This document shows positions 1 to 8,395 of a DNA stretch of 10,925 bases, piece by piece. Origin of the DNA: JBLHGN01 sp047616325 (lineage in GTDB: Bacteria > Pseudomonadota > Gammaproteobacteria > Pseudomonadales > Cellvibrionaceae). The stretch is from the NCBI GenBank assembly GCA_047616325.1, contig JBLHGN010000110.1, positions 1 through 10,925 of the forward strand. Reading direction: 5' to 3'. Within the stretch, counting starts at the first letter, position 1; each line of letters starts with the position of its first letter. Both the position numbers and the translations under genes were made by a program. The notes under the pieces were generated by a model. The model was not told the DNA's origin. It saw only the letters and a list, made by a program, of their open reading frames with translations, and searched no databases.

Positions 1-165
1 ACGCTTGTTTTGGGTCATTCGTGACTGGGAATGCTCGGTTCCATGTAAGGCATGGCGCTGTGGATCACAACACCTAACCGCATCATCAATGCCCTTAAAT
101 TATCCAATGCGTGGTAGTGAGTATTTTCAAATATTAGAGTTTTATCCATTGCTCAATGGCCGCCC
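1..165. other. Left-edge region without a recognisable gene
   Basis: I read both strands and found no open frame with recognisable protein character. A minor hairpin (CCATG, five-base loop, CATGG) lies near position 40-54. The stretch just before 166 may contain eroded upstream sequence of the TetR-like remnant that follows, but no start codon or first helix can be reconstructed with confidence. Confidence 0.4.
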
Positions 166-676
166 ATGATAGTACTTTTAGTAGCTATGCATTTACTTGA
201 TGCGGATATTGCAGGTGTGAGCATCGGCACTTTGTATGAGTACTTTCCAGGAAATGAATCTATTTTTGCCGCTTTACGATTGCGACTAAACGAGCAGATG
301 TTTTCGGTGCTGGTGAAAGAAATAGGCGATATATATACAATGCCGATGAAGCAGGCAATCGAAGCCATTGTGCAAGCTCGAATTAGCCGTATGTTAGCTA
401 ACCCAACACTGCACCTTGGACGACGAGATACCTGAACACGTCAGCAAAATCCACACAACGGAAATGATCGAAAAGATATTTGAATTGTGCACTATGGCAC
501 TAGTGCGCTTTAAACATGAAGCGAGAACGCAAAACCCAGCCTTGGTTGCCGATGTAGCAATGCGAACCATGTATGCACTAATAGAAGATCTTGTGCGCTA
601 CAACCAAGAAGCACTTCGTGGCACAGCTTATGTGAATGAAGTTAAACACATGATGGTTGGCTACATTATGAAATAG
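166..676 (+). pseudogene. Decayed TetR/AcrR-family transcriptional regulator
   Basis: The remnant lies in two frames. The first (166-435) contains the end of a TetR helix-turn-helix, AGVSIGTLYEYFPGNESIF, followed by helical ligand-domain sequence. The second (about 416-676, stop TAG) begins LDDEIPEHV and continues with the C-terminal helical domain to IMK. Family members usually read 'P-x-LHR-x-L-x-x-E-x-P' at this point. Here NPTLH is joined to LDDEIP only by changing frame near 408-418, so a small indel has broken the gene. The N-terminus also looks damaged. A possible helix 1 (VLLVAMHLLDAD) runs straight into IAGVSIG, which suggests an in-frame loss of about a dozen residues covering most of helix 2 and the turn. 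No good Shine-Dalgarno precedes 166. TetR proteins normally repress nearby genes; this copy is unlikely to bind DNA. Assignment to the family is firm, the exact lesions are inferred. Confidence 0.8.
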
Positions 677-810
677 TACACACCATACCAATGATCTGTC
701 GACACCAATATCCATGCCGTAAAGACCTCTGCTTTTAATGGCAGTCGATGCTTGATGACGTCGATCTGTATATTTTATCCATAAGCTACTGCGCGGTGTA
801 AATGCCAGCC

Positions 811-974
811 CTTTATTCGTTTGCTTACTAGCGGGGCCACAAGAAAGGATACATGTCGGTGTGAGACTGTATGAAGCATGGATGCCGATTTCAAGCGTAT
901 AGGAATATATTCACAGCGGGTCTCACACTGACATGTATGCTTTCCAAATGCCCAGGCAGTAACGTTTAAAAAAG
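811..974. repeat. Large imperfect inverted repeat, possible MITE-like or hairpin element
   Basis: The best arms are 842-867 and 920-945, which match at 23 of 26 positions when one is reverse-complemented. The core ATACATGTCGGTGTGAGAC (849-867) faces its complement at 920-938 with one mismatch. The similarity continues outward with gaps: TTACT at 825-829 pairs with 958-962, and GGGC at 834-837 (approximately) with 950-953. It fades near 811 and 974. About 52 bases separate the core arms, with a further short match (TGT..GAA) inside. As single-stranded DNA or RNA it would form a long cruciform-like hairpin. It carries no plausible gene and I see no clear target-site duplication. It could be a miniature transposable element, a decayed insertion-sequence end pair or a structured regulatory region. 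Confidence 0.7.
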
Positions 975-1042
975 GTCCAAGGTTGTCCAATTTATCTATT
1001 TCCAACATCATTCAACCAGCTGCCCTCAAAACGCAACAGTTC

Positions 1043-1071
1043 CTGACCTTTTGGTATAAATGAAGTATTAT
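1043..1071 (+). promoter_or_regulatory. Candidate sigma70-type promoter for the giant membrane-protein genes
   Basis: CTGACC (1043-1048) resembles a -35 box (TTGACA, core TGAC present). It is followed after exactly 17 bases by TATTAT (1066-1071), five of six matches to TATAAT. Transcription would start near 1078, leaving a leader of about 97 bases before the ATG at 1175. The site lies just right of the inverted repeat. It was found by eye only. Confidence 0.45.
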
Positions 1072-1174
1072 GCCTAAATTCAACGCGATAAAAGAGCTTT
1101 AGTTTACCCACATCTCGATAGCCTCCATAGCTATTATTGAGATTGTTTAAAATATTTCCAATCAAGGATATGCA

Positions 1175-4100
1175 ATGGAATCCGTTCAAGATCTCGGGCT
1201 CATCGACATCATTCGACTGAAAAACCAATTGAATAAGCTAACGCAGTTGGGTCAGTTACCTCAACAAGACTACAACGCACTAAGCCAAACCCTGGATCAA
1301 ATGAGCTTTGCTTTTGTAGATGAGCAACAAGAGACGTCTCTGCCAGATTTGGTGAGTCAATTCCATCGAGAGAACCCCAAGATAGACTTCTCACCATTGG
1401 ACATCATCTTTAGGCAGCAGCGCTTCGAGGTGCTTTCTGAACTTCGCTCGGATAGATTATCGCCACCAAACAAAGCAAGCACTGTCGATGTTAGTACGGT
1501 AATTGAAGGGATAACTGACCTAAAAGTGCGTCCCTTTACTTGGTCAGATAAATTTCAAAGATTTGAAATGCTCTTGACCGAACTCATAAACCAAGAAACT
1601 CCAAAGACTTTAGGCAAGCAACTCGCGTGTTTTTTTGGACATGACAATAAAGTTGTTCAGCTGAGTGGCTTACCGGAATTCAGGCCCAATATTGTGCGCC
1701 ATTTGTATTTGGCGAAACTAGTAGATAAAGAGCACGCATTGGTGTTTCACCAGGATGAAAACGAAATACGCTGCCACTTAAGAGACCGAGAAGAACGGCT
1801 TCGCCTGGAATTTGGTCAAGAAGAGATCACCGTTGAACATCACTACCAAGGCGATAAAGAGCTGCATGCGCTCATGATGAAAGCGCTTATTGGCCCTCGG
1901 CCAACGAAGATGCTAAGCGATTTGACCCTAACATGGGACGGTCCAGGTTATTCTCCTTTAGTTCACACCCTTTTTGGTAGAAACCAGCCATCACAGCGTG
2001 AAATGGAAATTTTCTATGTTCGCACTGGAGTTGATCTAGAGGGTCACCAAAATTCACTTAATCGATGGCACACAAAACACATTAGCCAAGAAAGCACCGA
2101 ACTTAACGCGCTACTCGAGCTAATCAATCAACATCGCCTGATCTACGATGTGCTGCAAATAGCGAGCTTCCACAGCTTAAGCGAGAAGCCAGAAGAACTT
2201 AACAATCGTTGGCTCACCATGGCGCAATCGCTAGCACGAGCGGATAAAGATGAAAATGAACGAATAATAGAAGATGGGCGTCTCAAAAAACTGCACCGTC
2301 ACCAGGAAGACAGCAAACGCAGACTAGCGGCGACTAAACACAAAGAAGACGACGACGAGATAGCATTTGAGCAAAACCTCAACGAGCCCCGCGAGCTAGA
2401 AGCCGAGGATATTACCGGGCTTAAGGTTCCAAAAAAAGAACGAAGCGATGAAGATGTACTCGTCGATACTCATAGTAACTGGAACCAATACTTAAAACCT
2501 TTCTTATCCACGAATTGGTTGGGACTCATCGGCATCGGATTAATAATGGCCGCCTGGGCGATCTTCTCGATGGTGGTATGGGGAAAAGGCGAATATTATC
2601 GTTTGGCAGCAGGTGCTATCCCCCTACTCTTTGTCACCATAGGTGCGGCCTGGGTCACGCAGTTCTTTTCGAATATTAAAACCAATGTCGGTGTACCAAA
2701 CTCAACGGGTGATAACGGAGGCGACATTGACTTAATTAATCGAAAACCGGTTCAGCTCTTCTCTTGCCTTACAACCTGGACAATGCCATTTAATATATTA
2801 ATGGTGAACAGTATGCTCGCCTCCGGCGATAGCATTATCGCAATGTTAATGTTGTTTGTGTACTCTGGTGCAATTTGGTTTATTTCACCGTGGCTGCGAA
2901 AATCTTATGGTTTTTCTCCTGCACCTTATCTGTTAATAAGTCACGGAATTTTAGTGCTTCCCGCTATATTGCAGCTTATTTTCCCCAGTCATACTTTTGG
3001 AAATTTGGCTTTTAGTTTGGCACTTGTGGTGTACCTTTCTTTTTCCTACTATAGCAAAATCTTCTACGACTTACGTAAGCATCATGGCGATAACAATCAA
3101 ACCTTTCTTTTAGTACTGCTCGGCATTCACGCTGTACTAGGGTTAGCGGCCACACATATCTTTTACCAGGCGCTACCCGCCCTGGGCACCATTGCCGTTC
3201 TTGTAGAGCTTATTGCTTTGAGTATGTTGTACATCAGCTTCTTGAATCGTCGTGCTGACGATACGACTACCCGACAAGCAAAAATCACTATTGTTGCGGG
3301 CGCTGCAACTGTATTTGGTAATCTATTGGCATTTTCCGCTCCAGAGTACCTGCTCGCAACGCTGCTACTTTCTGGGCTATTCTGGGCCGCAATATGTCGC
3401 ACTATAAAAGCCAAGTGGCCCGCTGAAATTATCGCCGTACATTGTTTGGCATATATCGTAAGCTTACAAAACTCTTTTGCATTCAACGAGGTCACGTTCT
3501 TGTGTCTTGCTTTGATTTTTGGGCTTGGCCTATGGGTGATTGAAAACCGCTTTGTGAAACATGAAATCAAACTGTTTTCTTTAGTTATCCCCTTAGCATT
3601 GACGCTTACCGCATTAAACAACCCAGCCACCGGCTTTTTAGCAACAGCATTAACAATTGGCGTCTTGCTCGCTTTGGCCAGCTACAACTACCTAAGATGT
3701 GCCATATCTTGTCAAACTATACTCTGGTATATCGCCACTGCTGTTATTGTAGCGGTGCCGGCCATGGCGCTAGCGCAGTGGCTAGACCTAAGGGTATTAG
3801 CGCTATACGTGTCAGCATGGGCAGTGCTATGGGCGTTTACCTCGCAGAAAATAAACGACATGCCAGCACAGTTACATCGAACAAGTTTTTTGTGGGCTAT
3901 TAGCGGCTTTGCCTCGTTATTACTCTTTATTGGCGCCATTGAAATTGAGTTTACCCTTAATCATCTGTGGTTCTATGCGCTAGCACTTAACATTATCGCC
4001 TTAGTCTTTTGTGCTAAACGTGCGCAATCCATGCTTCCTATATATCTGGCTGGCGCTCTTATAGGTCTAGTGGCCTTTTGGTTTAAACACGAATATGAGA

Positions 4101-5689
4101 TTGTTTCAAAAAGCGGTTTAGGTTCGGCGATTATGGCGCTCACACTAATAGTCGCCGCACCCGTTTTACAACAGCTGGCTTTTTTCAACACAGGAAAAGC
4201 CGCAGAAAGATTCTTCAGCCGTAGTTTCTTTCTGCACAGTAAGTGCTATTTGCGGCTGTCACTGGAACAATTGGCATGGGGATTATTAGCCATAAGCATT
4301 GTTAAAACTATTATCCTGTTTTCCCCTAGCGCTGATAATATTAAGTTAAGCCTCGCCAGCCTTACTCATATTACTTGTCTGATTCTTTTATCACGACGAT
4401 ACCAACTTGCTTGGGTCACAGGAATCGCCGCTATTCCATTATTTATTTTGGTCAGTGCTTTGACCTTGAGTATGCCCATAGTCTACGCACCGATTTTTCT
4501 TCTCACATGCTTACTTACCTGGGTTTTCGCTCTGCGGCACAGTAAGAACCTAGTGGGGGCCATAGCGATTATTCACCGCCCCCTGGTCGACGCCCACAAA
4601 GTACTTTCTTACGCTTTTTTGCCCTCGGCCTTGCTAGCTTATGGTTTTTTGGTCTACGTCAATGCTGCCCCCTGGCAATTTTTACTATTTGGCGCAATGA
4701 GCCTTACCTACCTCCACCGTGCTTTTGTATGCAATGGAGCGCTTCGACTAAGTCACGTGAGTCTGCTGCATATCACTATTCTATGGAGCTTAGGATTTTT
4801 TCTGGCGATGAGTGGTGGCGATTTTCACGCATTTTTAAACACTATAAATATATCATTAGAAATCTGGTATTTCATCGGGCTTCTATTCCTTCTATTTATT
4901 CCTGCGTACCTTATGGAATGGTTCAGCTATGATAATACCCAAGCCTACTACGCCTCCATACAGCAATGGTTACCTGCATTTTCTTTAATGTTAATCTTGC
5001 TTATGGCTGCGGCTTACCTCACAGGCGAATCGCTCAGCCTTGCTAGTTATGCCTTGTGCCTGGCATCGATACATTGCGCTAATCGGACCTATCACCACCA
5101 ATTACTCTTTATTGGAAAATGGCTCACTTGCTGCTTGATGGCATATTCCATTATCCCAAATAATACCTATGCACTACTTCTGGGCTGTTTCTTATTTCTT
5201 GCTGTCGAACTGTTGCTTCACTTTTTCGCCCAATCAAAACTTTTACAAATTCAAGGGGTTGGCGACTACTGGAAAACATCCATTAACAAAGTCGCGAAAA
5301 CTGGCTTACTCGCTATGAGTATGACGCTCGTTTCCCACGCCATGGTATTTATTGGGGGCCTCCAAAGCACCATCAATGCCGTGTACCTGTTTTCCTTGCT
5401 ACCTGTTTGCTTTTTTCTTTATAAAACATTGAAATGGGAAGCACTGACCTACCTGTTTGTTCTAATATTTGTTTATACCAACATGTTTATCGCCTTGTCA
5501 TTTAAACCGGAGGTGCTGGCTCTGGGGCTTAACAGTATTCACCTAATCTCTGGCGCATTTATGGTGTCTATCCTCAGTTTGGCTTTAGCTCTACGTTTTA
5601 TGCCGCTGGCTCCCGAACCGCCGACACCACCACCCTCACACAAAAGCCCCCCCCCTTTAAAATCATACGGCGTGGAGGTGACACAATGA
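1175..5689 (+). CDS. Giant polytopic membrane protein with large soluble N-terminal head (1504 aa), function unknown
   Basis: The ATG at 1175 is preceded by AAGGA (1164-1168) at a six-base spacing, so this start is well supported. Residues 1 to about 440 are hydrophilic and lack a signal peptide. They end in a very charged, probably coiled stretch (about 355-430, rich in K, R, E and D). From about 446 to 1476 the protein is a near-continuous series of some 33-36 hydrophobic segments with short loops, then a short proline-rich tail (about 1478-1494). The head is most likely cytoplasmic. The first membrane segment (NWLGLIGIGLIMAAWAIF, about 447-464) and the head-plus-many-helices layout recall DUF2339/DUF2157-type predicted membrane proteins, but that is a resemblance from memory, not a detected domain. 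No catalytic motif is visible. It overlaps the next gene by ATGA and surely shares its transcript. Role unknown: transport, envelope polymer handling or scaffolding are all possible. Confidence 0.95.
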   Translation: MESVQDLGLIDIIRLKNQLNKLTQLGQLPQQDYNALSQTLDQMSFAFVDEQQETSLPDLVSQFHRENPKIDFSPLDIIFRQQRFEVLSELRSDRLSPPNKASTVDVSTVIEGITDLKVRPFTWSDKFQRFEMLLTELINQETPKTLGKQLACFFGHDNKVVQLSGLPEFRPNIVRHLYLAKLVDKEHALVFHQDENEIRCHLRDREERLRLEFGQEEITVEHHYQGDKELHALMMKALIGPRPTKMLSDLTLTWDGPGYSPLVHTLFGRNQPSQREMEIFYVRTGVDLEGHQNSLNRWHTKHISQESTELNALLELINQHRLIYDVLQIASFHSLSEKPEELNNRWLTMAQSLARADKDENERIIEDGRLKKLHRHQEDSKRRLAATKHKEDDDEIAFEQNLNEPRELEAEDITGLKVPKKERSDEDVLVDTHSNWNQYLKPFLSTNWLGLIGIGLIMAAWAIFSMVVWGKGEYYRLAAGAIPLLFVTIGAAWVTQFFSNIKTNVGVPNSTGDNGGDIDLINRKPVQLFSCLTTWTMPFNILMVNSMLASGDSIIAMLMLFVYSGAIWFISPWLRKSYGFSPAPYLLISHGILVLPAILQLIFPSHTFGNLAFSLALVVYLSFSYYSKIFYDLRKHHGDNNQTFLLVLLGIHAVLGLAATHIFYQALPALGTIAVLVELIALSMLYISFLNRRADDTTTRQAKITIVAGAATVFGNLLAFSAPEYLLATLLLSGLFWAAICRTIKAKWPAEIIAVHCLAYIVSLQNSFAFNEVTFLCLALIFGLGLWVIENRFVKHEIKLFSLVIPLALTLTALNNPATGFLATALTIGVLLALASYNYLRCAISCQTILWYIATAVIVAVPAMALAQWLDLRVLALYVSAWAVLWAFTSQKINDMPAQLHRTSFLWAISGFASLLLFIGAIEIEFTLNHLWFYALALNIIALVFCAKRAQSMLPIYLAGALIGLVAFWFKHEYEIVSKSGLGSAIMALTLIVAAPVLQQLAFFNTGKAAERFFSRSFFLHSKCYLRLSLEQLAWGLLAISIVKTIILFSPSADNIKLSLASLTHITCLILLSRRYQLAWVTGIAAIPLFILVSALTLSMPIVYAPIFLLTCLLTWVFALRHSKNLVGAIAIIHRPLVDAHKVLSYAFLPSALLAYGFLVYVNAAPWQFLLFGAMSLTYLHRAFVCNGALRLSHVSLLHITILWSLGFFLAMSGGDFHAFLNTINISLEIWYFIGLLFLLFIPAYLMEWFSYDNTQAYYASIQQWLPAFSLMLILLMAAAYLTGESLSLASYALCLASIHCANRTYHHQLLFIGKWLTCCLMAYSIIPNNTYALLLGCFLFLAVELLLHFFAQSKLLQIQGVGDYWKTSINKVAKTGLLAMSMTLVSHAMVFIGGLQSTINAVYLFSLLPVCFFLYKTLKWEALTYLFVLIFVYTNMFIALSFKPEVLALGLNSIHLISGAFMVSILSLALALRFMPLAPEPPTPPPSHKSPPPLKSYGVEVTQ
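5647..5655 (+). repeat. C9 homopolymer tract at the end of the first membrane gene, possible slippage site
   Basis: Nine consecutive C residues encode S-P-P-P of the tail (codons AGC CCC CCC CCT). The tract is 30 bases before the ATG of the downstream gene. Adding one C, or a -1 slip, reads TTT AAA ATC ATA CGG CGT GGA GGT GAC ACA ATG and enters the next gene in frame without a stop. Removing one C gives CTT TAA and stops the first protein at residue 1494. The tract is seen directly; biological slippage is inference. Confidence 0.6.
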
Positions 5690-8181
5690 ACATATTAAGC
5701 CGCTCGATGGAACAACTTGCTCTGGCTATGACAATTGCCATATTAGGTTTGATATGTTTGAGTTTTGCCCTATCACACCAACTAGACAATGCACACGAAT
5801 TTAGATTCTTATACAGTGGCCTTGTCTTGAGCTTGTGTTGCCTCTATTTGCGTTATGGAATACGTGACATCGGGCCACTGCATCGGGCGGGATATCGAAT
5901 TGCTGTTGTGATGATGCTGTGGGCCATTGGCTTATACTTCTTTCCTTACCCCAATACCGTCATATACCTGGTAACTATTCCTGGCTTCTATTTTCTATTT
6001 CGTATTGAAATTAAAGGGGATAAGGCAAAGCGTGAAGACATTATCGCTGCAGGGATTTTATTTGTTTTCTCGGTATTTCTCTATATTCAACAACAGCCGC
6101 TGCAGATAATACTTTTTGAAACCAGTGATTTCAACTGGGATATCTACTACCACAACGCGCCCTGTATTTTTTTCGTTGGGCTTGCATTAATTCGAATGCA
6201 ACACTGGGTGCACTGGGACGGCATTGCCACAATTGGAACCCTCATTGCCGTTATCTCCGGCTCACTTTCGCTGAGCTTAATAAGTCCACAATGGGTGCAA
6301 CTAAACGAGCTACTGTTTCTATCGCTTTTAAGCCATGCATTGTTCGCATTTGTCTTCGTTCCAAATCCGCTATTTTCGGTGTTTATTCGCTTAAGCGGCA
6401 TCGACCAGCAATCACTGGATTTTCCAAAGAGCATTTTTTGGGTTTTATTTTTCGCGTCACAATTTAGTCTTATTTTGCTCTTACAGCCCTATTGGTTTGA
6501 ACCAATATTTGCGGAGGTAATTTACCACCATATTGGAAATTTTGAAGCAAGCAATAGTTGGGTATTGCCCTTAATTCTATTAAATTTGACGCTACCGATG
6601 TACTACTATCGTCAGTGGAGTGTTTCTCTTGTCATGCTGCAAACTGCCTTTGTTACTGCCGTAATTGTTGCAACAAGCGCGCTAACGCATATTCTAGTAC
6701 AGCCATCCCTTGTGGCTGTTTTGTTCCTTGCGGTCTTACTCGCGACCATGGTGATACTCAAACGACAGCAAGCAAGCCACCACTGGATTCAAAGCTGGGG
6801 ATTTGTTGGCGTTGTGGCATGTTACTTTTTTGTGTTTTTTCATACGCCTATTTTTACACCCCTTGGCCTGTTAGGGTTTATATTTCCTCTTGTAGCTTGG
6901 GGCTTATTGCCCGACCGCCCCATGTCTTCCGCGCGGCGTTACGAAGTGTATTTTTGGCCCCTGGCCTCTGCGCTTACGGTTTTGTGTTTCAGTCCAGAAA
7001 AAAATAATGGCATTCTGAATACCTGGGCCATACTTACCATGGCTCCGCCGTTGCTACTTAGTGTCTTATTAGCTAACACTCAATTGCGGGACCTTGTGCG
7101 CGTACGGGGCTGGAACGTACTGCATCTGTGGCGCAAAGGACAATCACACTACTTGGCTTATTATGGCCTTGTTACAGTGGTCATATCGGCAATGAGTTTT
7201 TTGCTAAATCAACACATTTATGAAAGAAGCTGGGTTCCCGTTTTAGAGTCTACAATAGCACTGCTCTTGTGCAGCGCAGCACTGCTGTATTCGGCAATAG
7301 TCACCCAAACAAAACGCTTAATTTTCTTCACCGAACTTGTACTCTGGCTTACGATGGGTTTAGTGCGCTGGAAGTTAGAAAACGTAAATTTATTAGAGGT
7401 GGGTAGCCCTATCGATGGCTACATTTTTCTTTCAATAGCTATTATCGTCGCTGGAATTCGTGAGAAAATGCGAGACCACAGTCGGCATCTAGCCGCGTAT
7501 TTAGTCAAATCGAGTATTTTTTACAGCCTCGTTGGTTGGGGATACTTAATCTATTTGCACCTAAGCGGCGCACAAAGCCTGCATGCCGAACTCGCTTCGT
7601 TATTTATGGCAGGGCTTTTCTATTGGTTAGCGCGCACCTCGCACAAGAGCCTCAAGGTGCTAGTGTTTGTCTTTGCTAACATAGCTCTCTTTCTGTTTTT
7701 CATCGATCAAGAGTTCGATAATGCACTGATTTATTTAACTCCCGCGCTTGCCAGCGCATTGTTATTAACGCAGATGTTCAAAGATGTGCTCAGCGATTTT
7801 CAGGTTAAACAAATCCGATTATATTGCGGTCTCATTTTACTGGGCGTATCCGCAGCATATAATGTTTTAGAGTTCAGAGCGTCGGTCTGGTATCCCGTTT
7901 CCGCAGCGCTTATGTCTTGCGTGATTGTAGTATTGGGCATTAGTTTTAGAATTCGAATTTTTCTGTATCTTGGCACCTCATTTATTTTCGTAAATATCGT
8001 AGGAATGATCACTAATGTGATCATCACCCAACCACCGGAAAAAACCATGCTTGCGGTAGCACTACTTTTTTTATGTACGGGTGTATTGCTAGTTACTTCC
8101 TACCTGTTATTCCATATGAAACGAGAGGAGATTATCCAAAAATATTCAAATATTACACAGACGATAGCGGAGTGGGAGTAG
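5686..8181 (+). CDS. Large polytopic membrane protein (831 aa), partner of the upstream giant protein, function unknown
   Basis: The ATG overlaps the upstream stop as ATGA (5686-5689) and has a strong GGAGG (5674-5678) seven bases ahead, inside the last codons of the first gene, so translation is probably coupled. The protein is almost wholly hydrophobic. I count about 26-28 membrane segments from residue 11 to about 809, with no large soluble domain, then a charged C-terminal tail (MKREEIIQKY...AEWE, about 811-831). The C-terminal pattern R-x-R-x-F-L-Y-x-G-T, a hydrophobic hairpin, KREEI and a terminal WE recalls the ends of very long cyanobacterial membrane proteins of the DUF2157 type. That is from memory and needs a profile search. 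If correct, this gene may be the C-terminal part of a family that is one polypeptide elsewhere. No enzyme or transporter signature was recognised. The stop codon lies within a terminator-like hairpin. Confidence 0.95.
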   Translation: MNILSRSMEQLALAMTIAILGLICLSFALSHQLDNAHEFRFLYSGLVLSLCCLYLRYGIRDIGPLHRAGYRIAVVMMLWAIGLYFFPYPNTVIYLVTIPGFYFLFRIEIKGDKAKREDIIAAGILFVFSVFLYIQQQPLQIILFETSDFNWDIYYHNAPCIFFVGLALIRMQHWVHWDGIATIGTLIAVISGSLSLSLISPQWVQLNELLFLSLLSHALFAFVFVPNPLFSVFIRLSGIDQQSLDFPKSIFWVLFFASQFSLILLLQPYWFEPIFAEVIYHHIGNFEASNSWVLPLILLNLTLPMYYYRQWSVSLVMLQTAFVTAVIVATSALTHILVQPSLVAVLFLAVLLATMVILKRQQASHHWIQSWGFVGVVACYFFVFFHTPIFTPLGLLGFIFPLVAWGLLPDRPMSSARRYEVYFWPLASALTVLCFSPEKNNGILNTWAILTMAPPLLLSVLLANTQLRDLVRVRGWNVLHLWRKGQSHYLAYYGLVTVVISAMSFLLNQHIYERSWVPVLESTIALLLCSAALLYSAIVTQTKRLIFFTELVLWLTMGLVRWKLENVNLLEVGSPIDGYIFLSIAIIVAGIREKMRDHSRHLAAYLVKSSIFYSLVGWGYLIYLHLSGAQSLHAELASLFMAGLFYWLARTSHKSLKVLVFVFANIALFLFFIDQEFDNALIYLTPALASALLLTQMFKDVLSDFQVKQIRLYCGLILLGVSAAYNVLEFRASVWYPVSAALMSCVIVVLGISFRIRIFLYLGTSFIFVNIVGMITNVIITQPPEKTMLAVALLFLCTGVLLVTSYLLFHMKREEIIQKYSNITQTIAEWE

Positions 8182-8206
8182 ATCGACAGATCTACATACG
8201 TTTTTT
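8178..8206 (+). terminator. Terminator-like hairpin overlapping the stop codon of the 831-residue gene
   Basis: GTAGATC (8178-8184), loop GACA, GATCTAC (8189-8195) forms a perfect seven-base-pair stem. It is followed five bases later by TTTTTT (8201-8206). The stop TAG (8179-8181) is inside the left arm, so a terminating ribosome would cover it. The stem is only moderately stable and the U tract is displaced. Confidence 0.4.
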
Positions 8207-8240
8207 GATATTTATAGACCTAGTAAAATTATGCGCAATT

Positions 8241-8262
8241 AAAAAAGATACATAGCCTATGT
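8241..8262 (-). terminator. Weak candidate terminator for the convergent rho-like gene
   Basis: Read on the minus strand, ACATAGGCTATGT (8262-8250) is a short self-complementary hairpin followed by ATC and six T (8246-8241). It lies about 310 bases beyond the rho-like stop. The stem is short, so this is tentative. Confidence 0.3.
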
Positions 8263-8291
8263 TAGCGCTTTGCTATAGCGCGGCCTTTTTT

Positions 8292-8323
8292 AAACCGCGC
8301 TATGTGAATGCGGGTTTGTTTTT
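8292..8323 (+). terminator. Candidate intrinsic terminator downstream of the membrane-protein operon
   Basis: AAACCGC (8292-8298) pairs with GCGGGTTT (8310-8317) with one bulged G and an 11-base loop. It is followed directly by GTTTTT (8318-8323). The left arm is shared with a competing stem, ATAGCGCGG (8275-8283) with CCGCGCTAT (8295-8303), so the two folds exclude each other. It would stop + strand transcripts that pass the hairpin at 8178. Confidence 0.55.
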
Positions 8324-8395
8324 AGGGCTAGCCTTTGGGCGAATGGGGCGATGTACCAAATTTCCCGAACAATTGGGGCTCGTGTGATTCTGCAT

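Larger units (their letters stand above)
677..1174. other. Intergenic region upstream of the giant membrane genes
   Basis: About 500 bases with no supported gene. The frames that are open on the minus strand (775-1011 and 992-1228) are low-complexity shadows: the first runs across both arms of a large inverted repeat and the second overlaps the start of the 1504-residue gene. The content I can support is the inverted repeat at about 811-974 and a promoter-like pair at 1043-1071. Confidence 0.6.

Noticed and set aside
775..1011. Minus-strand open frame of 78 codons with several Cys and His residues
   Set aside because: It runs through both arms of the large inverted repeat, has no good ribosome site, and its similar-looking halves come from the repeat.
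3163..3630. Minus-strand open frame of 155 codons inside the 1504-residue gene
   Set aside because: It is the antisense shadow of a strongly supported gene, with low-complexity Ala/Ser/Arg-rich sequence.
6558..7007. Plus-strand open frame of 149 codons inside the 831-residue gene
   Set aside because: Alternative frame of a supported membrane gene; cysteine-rich composition is typical of frame-shifted hydrophobic sequence.
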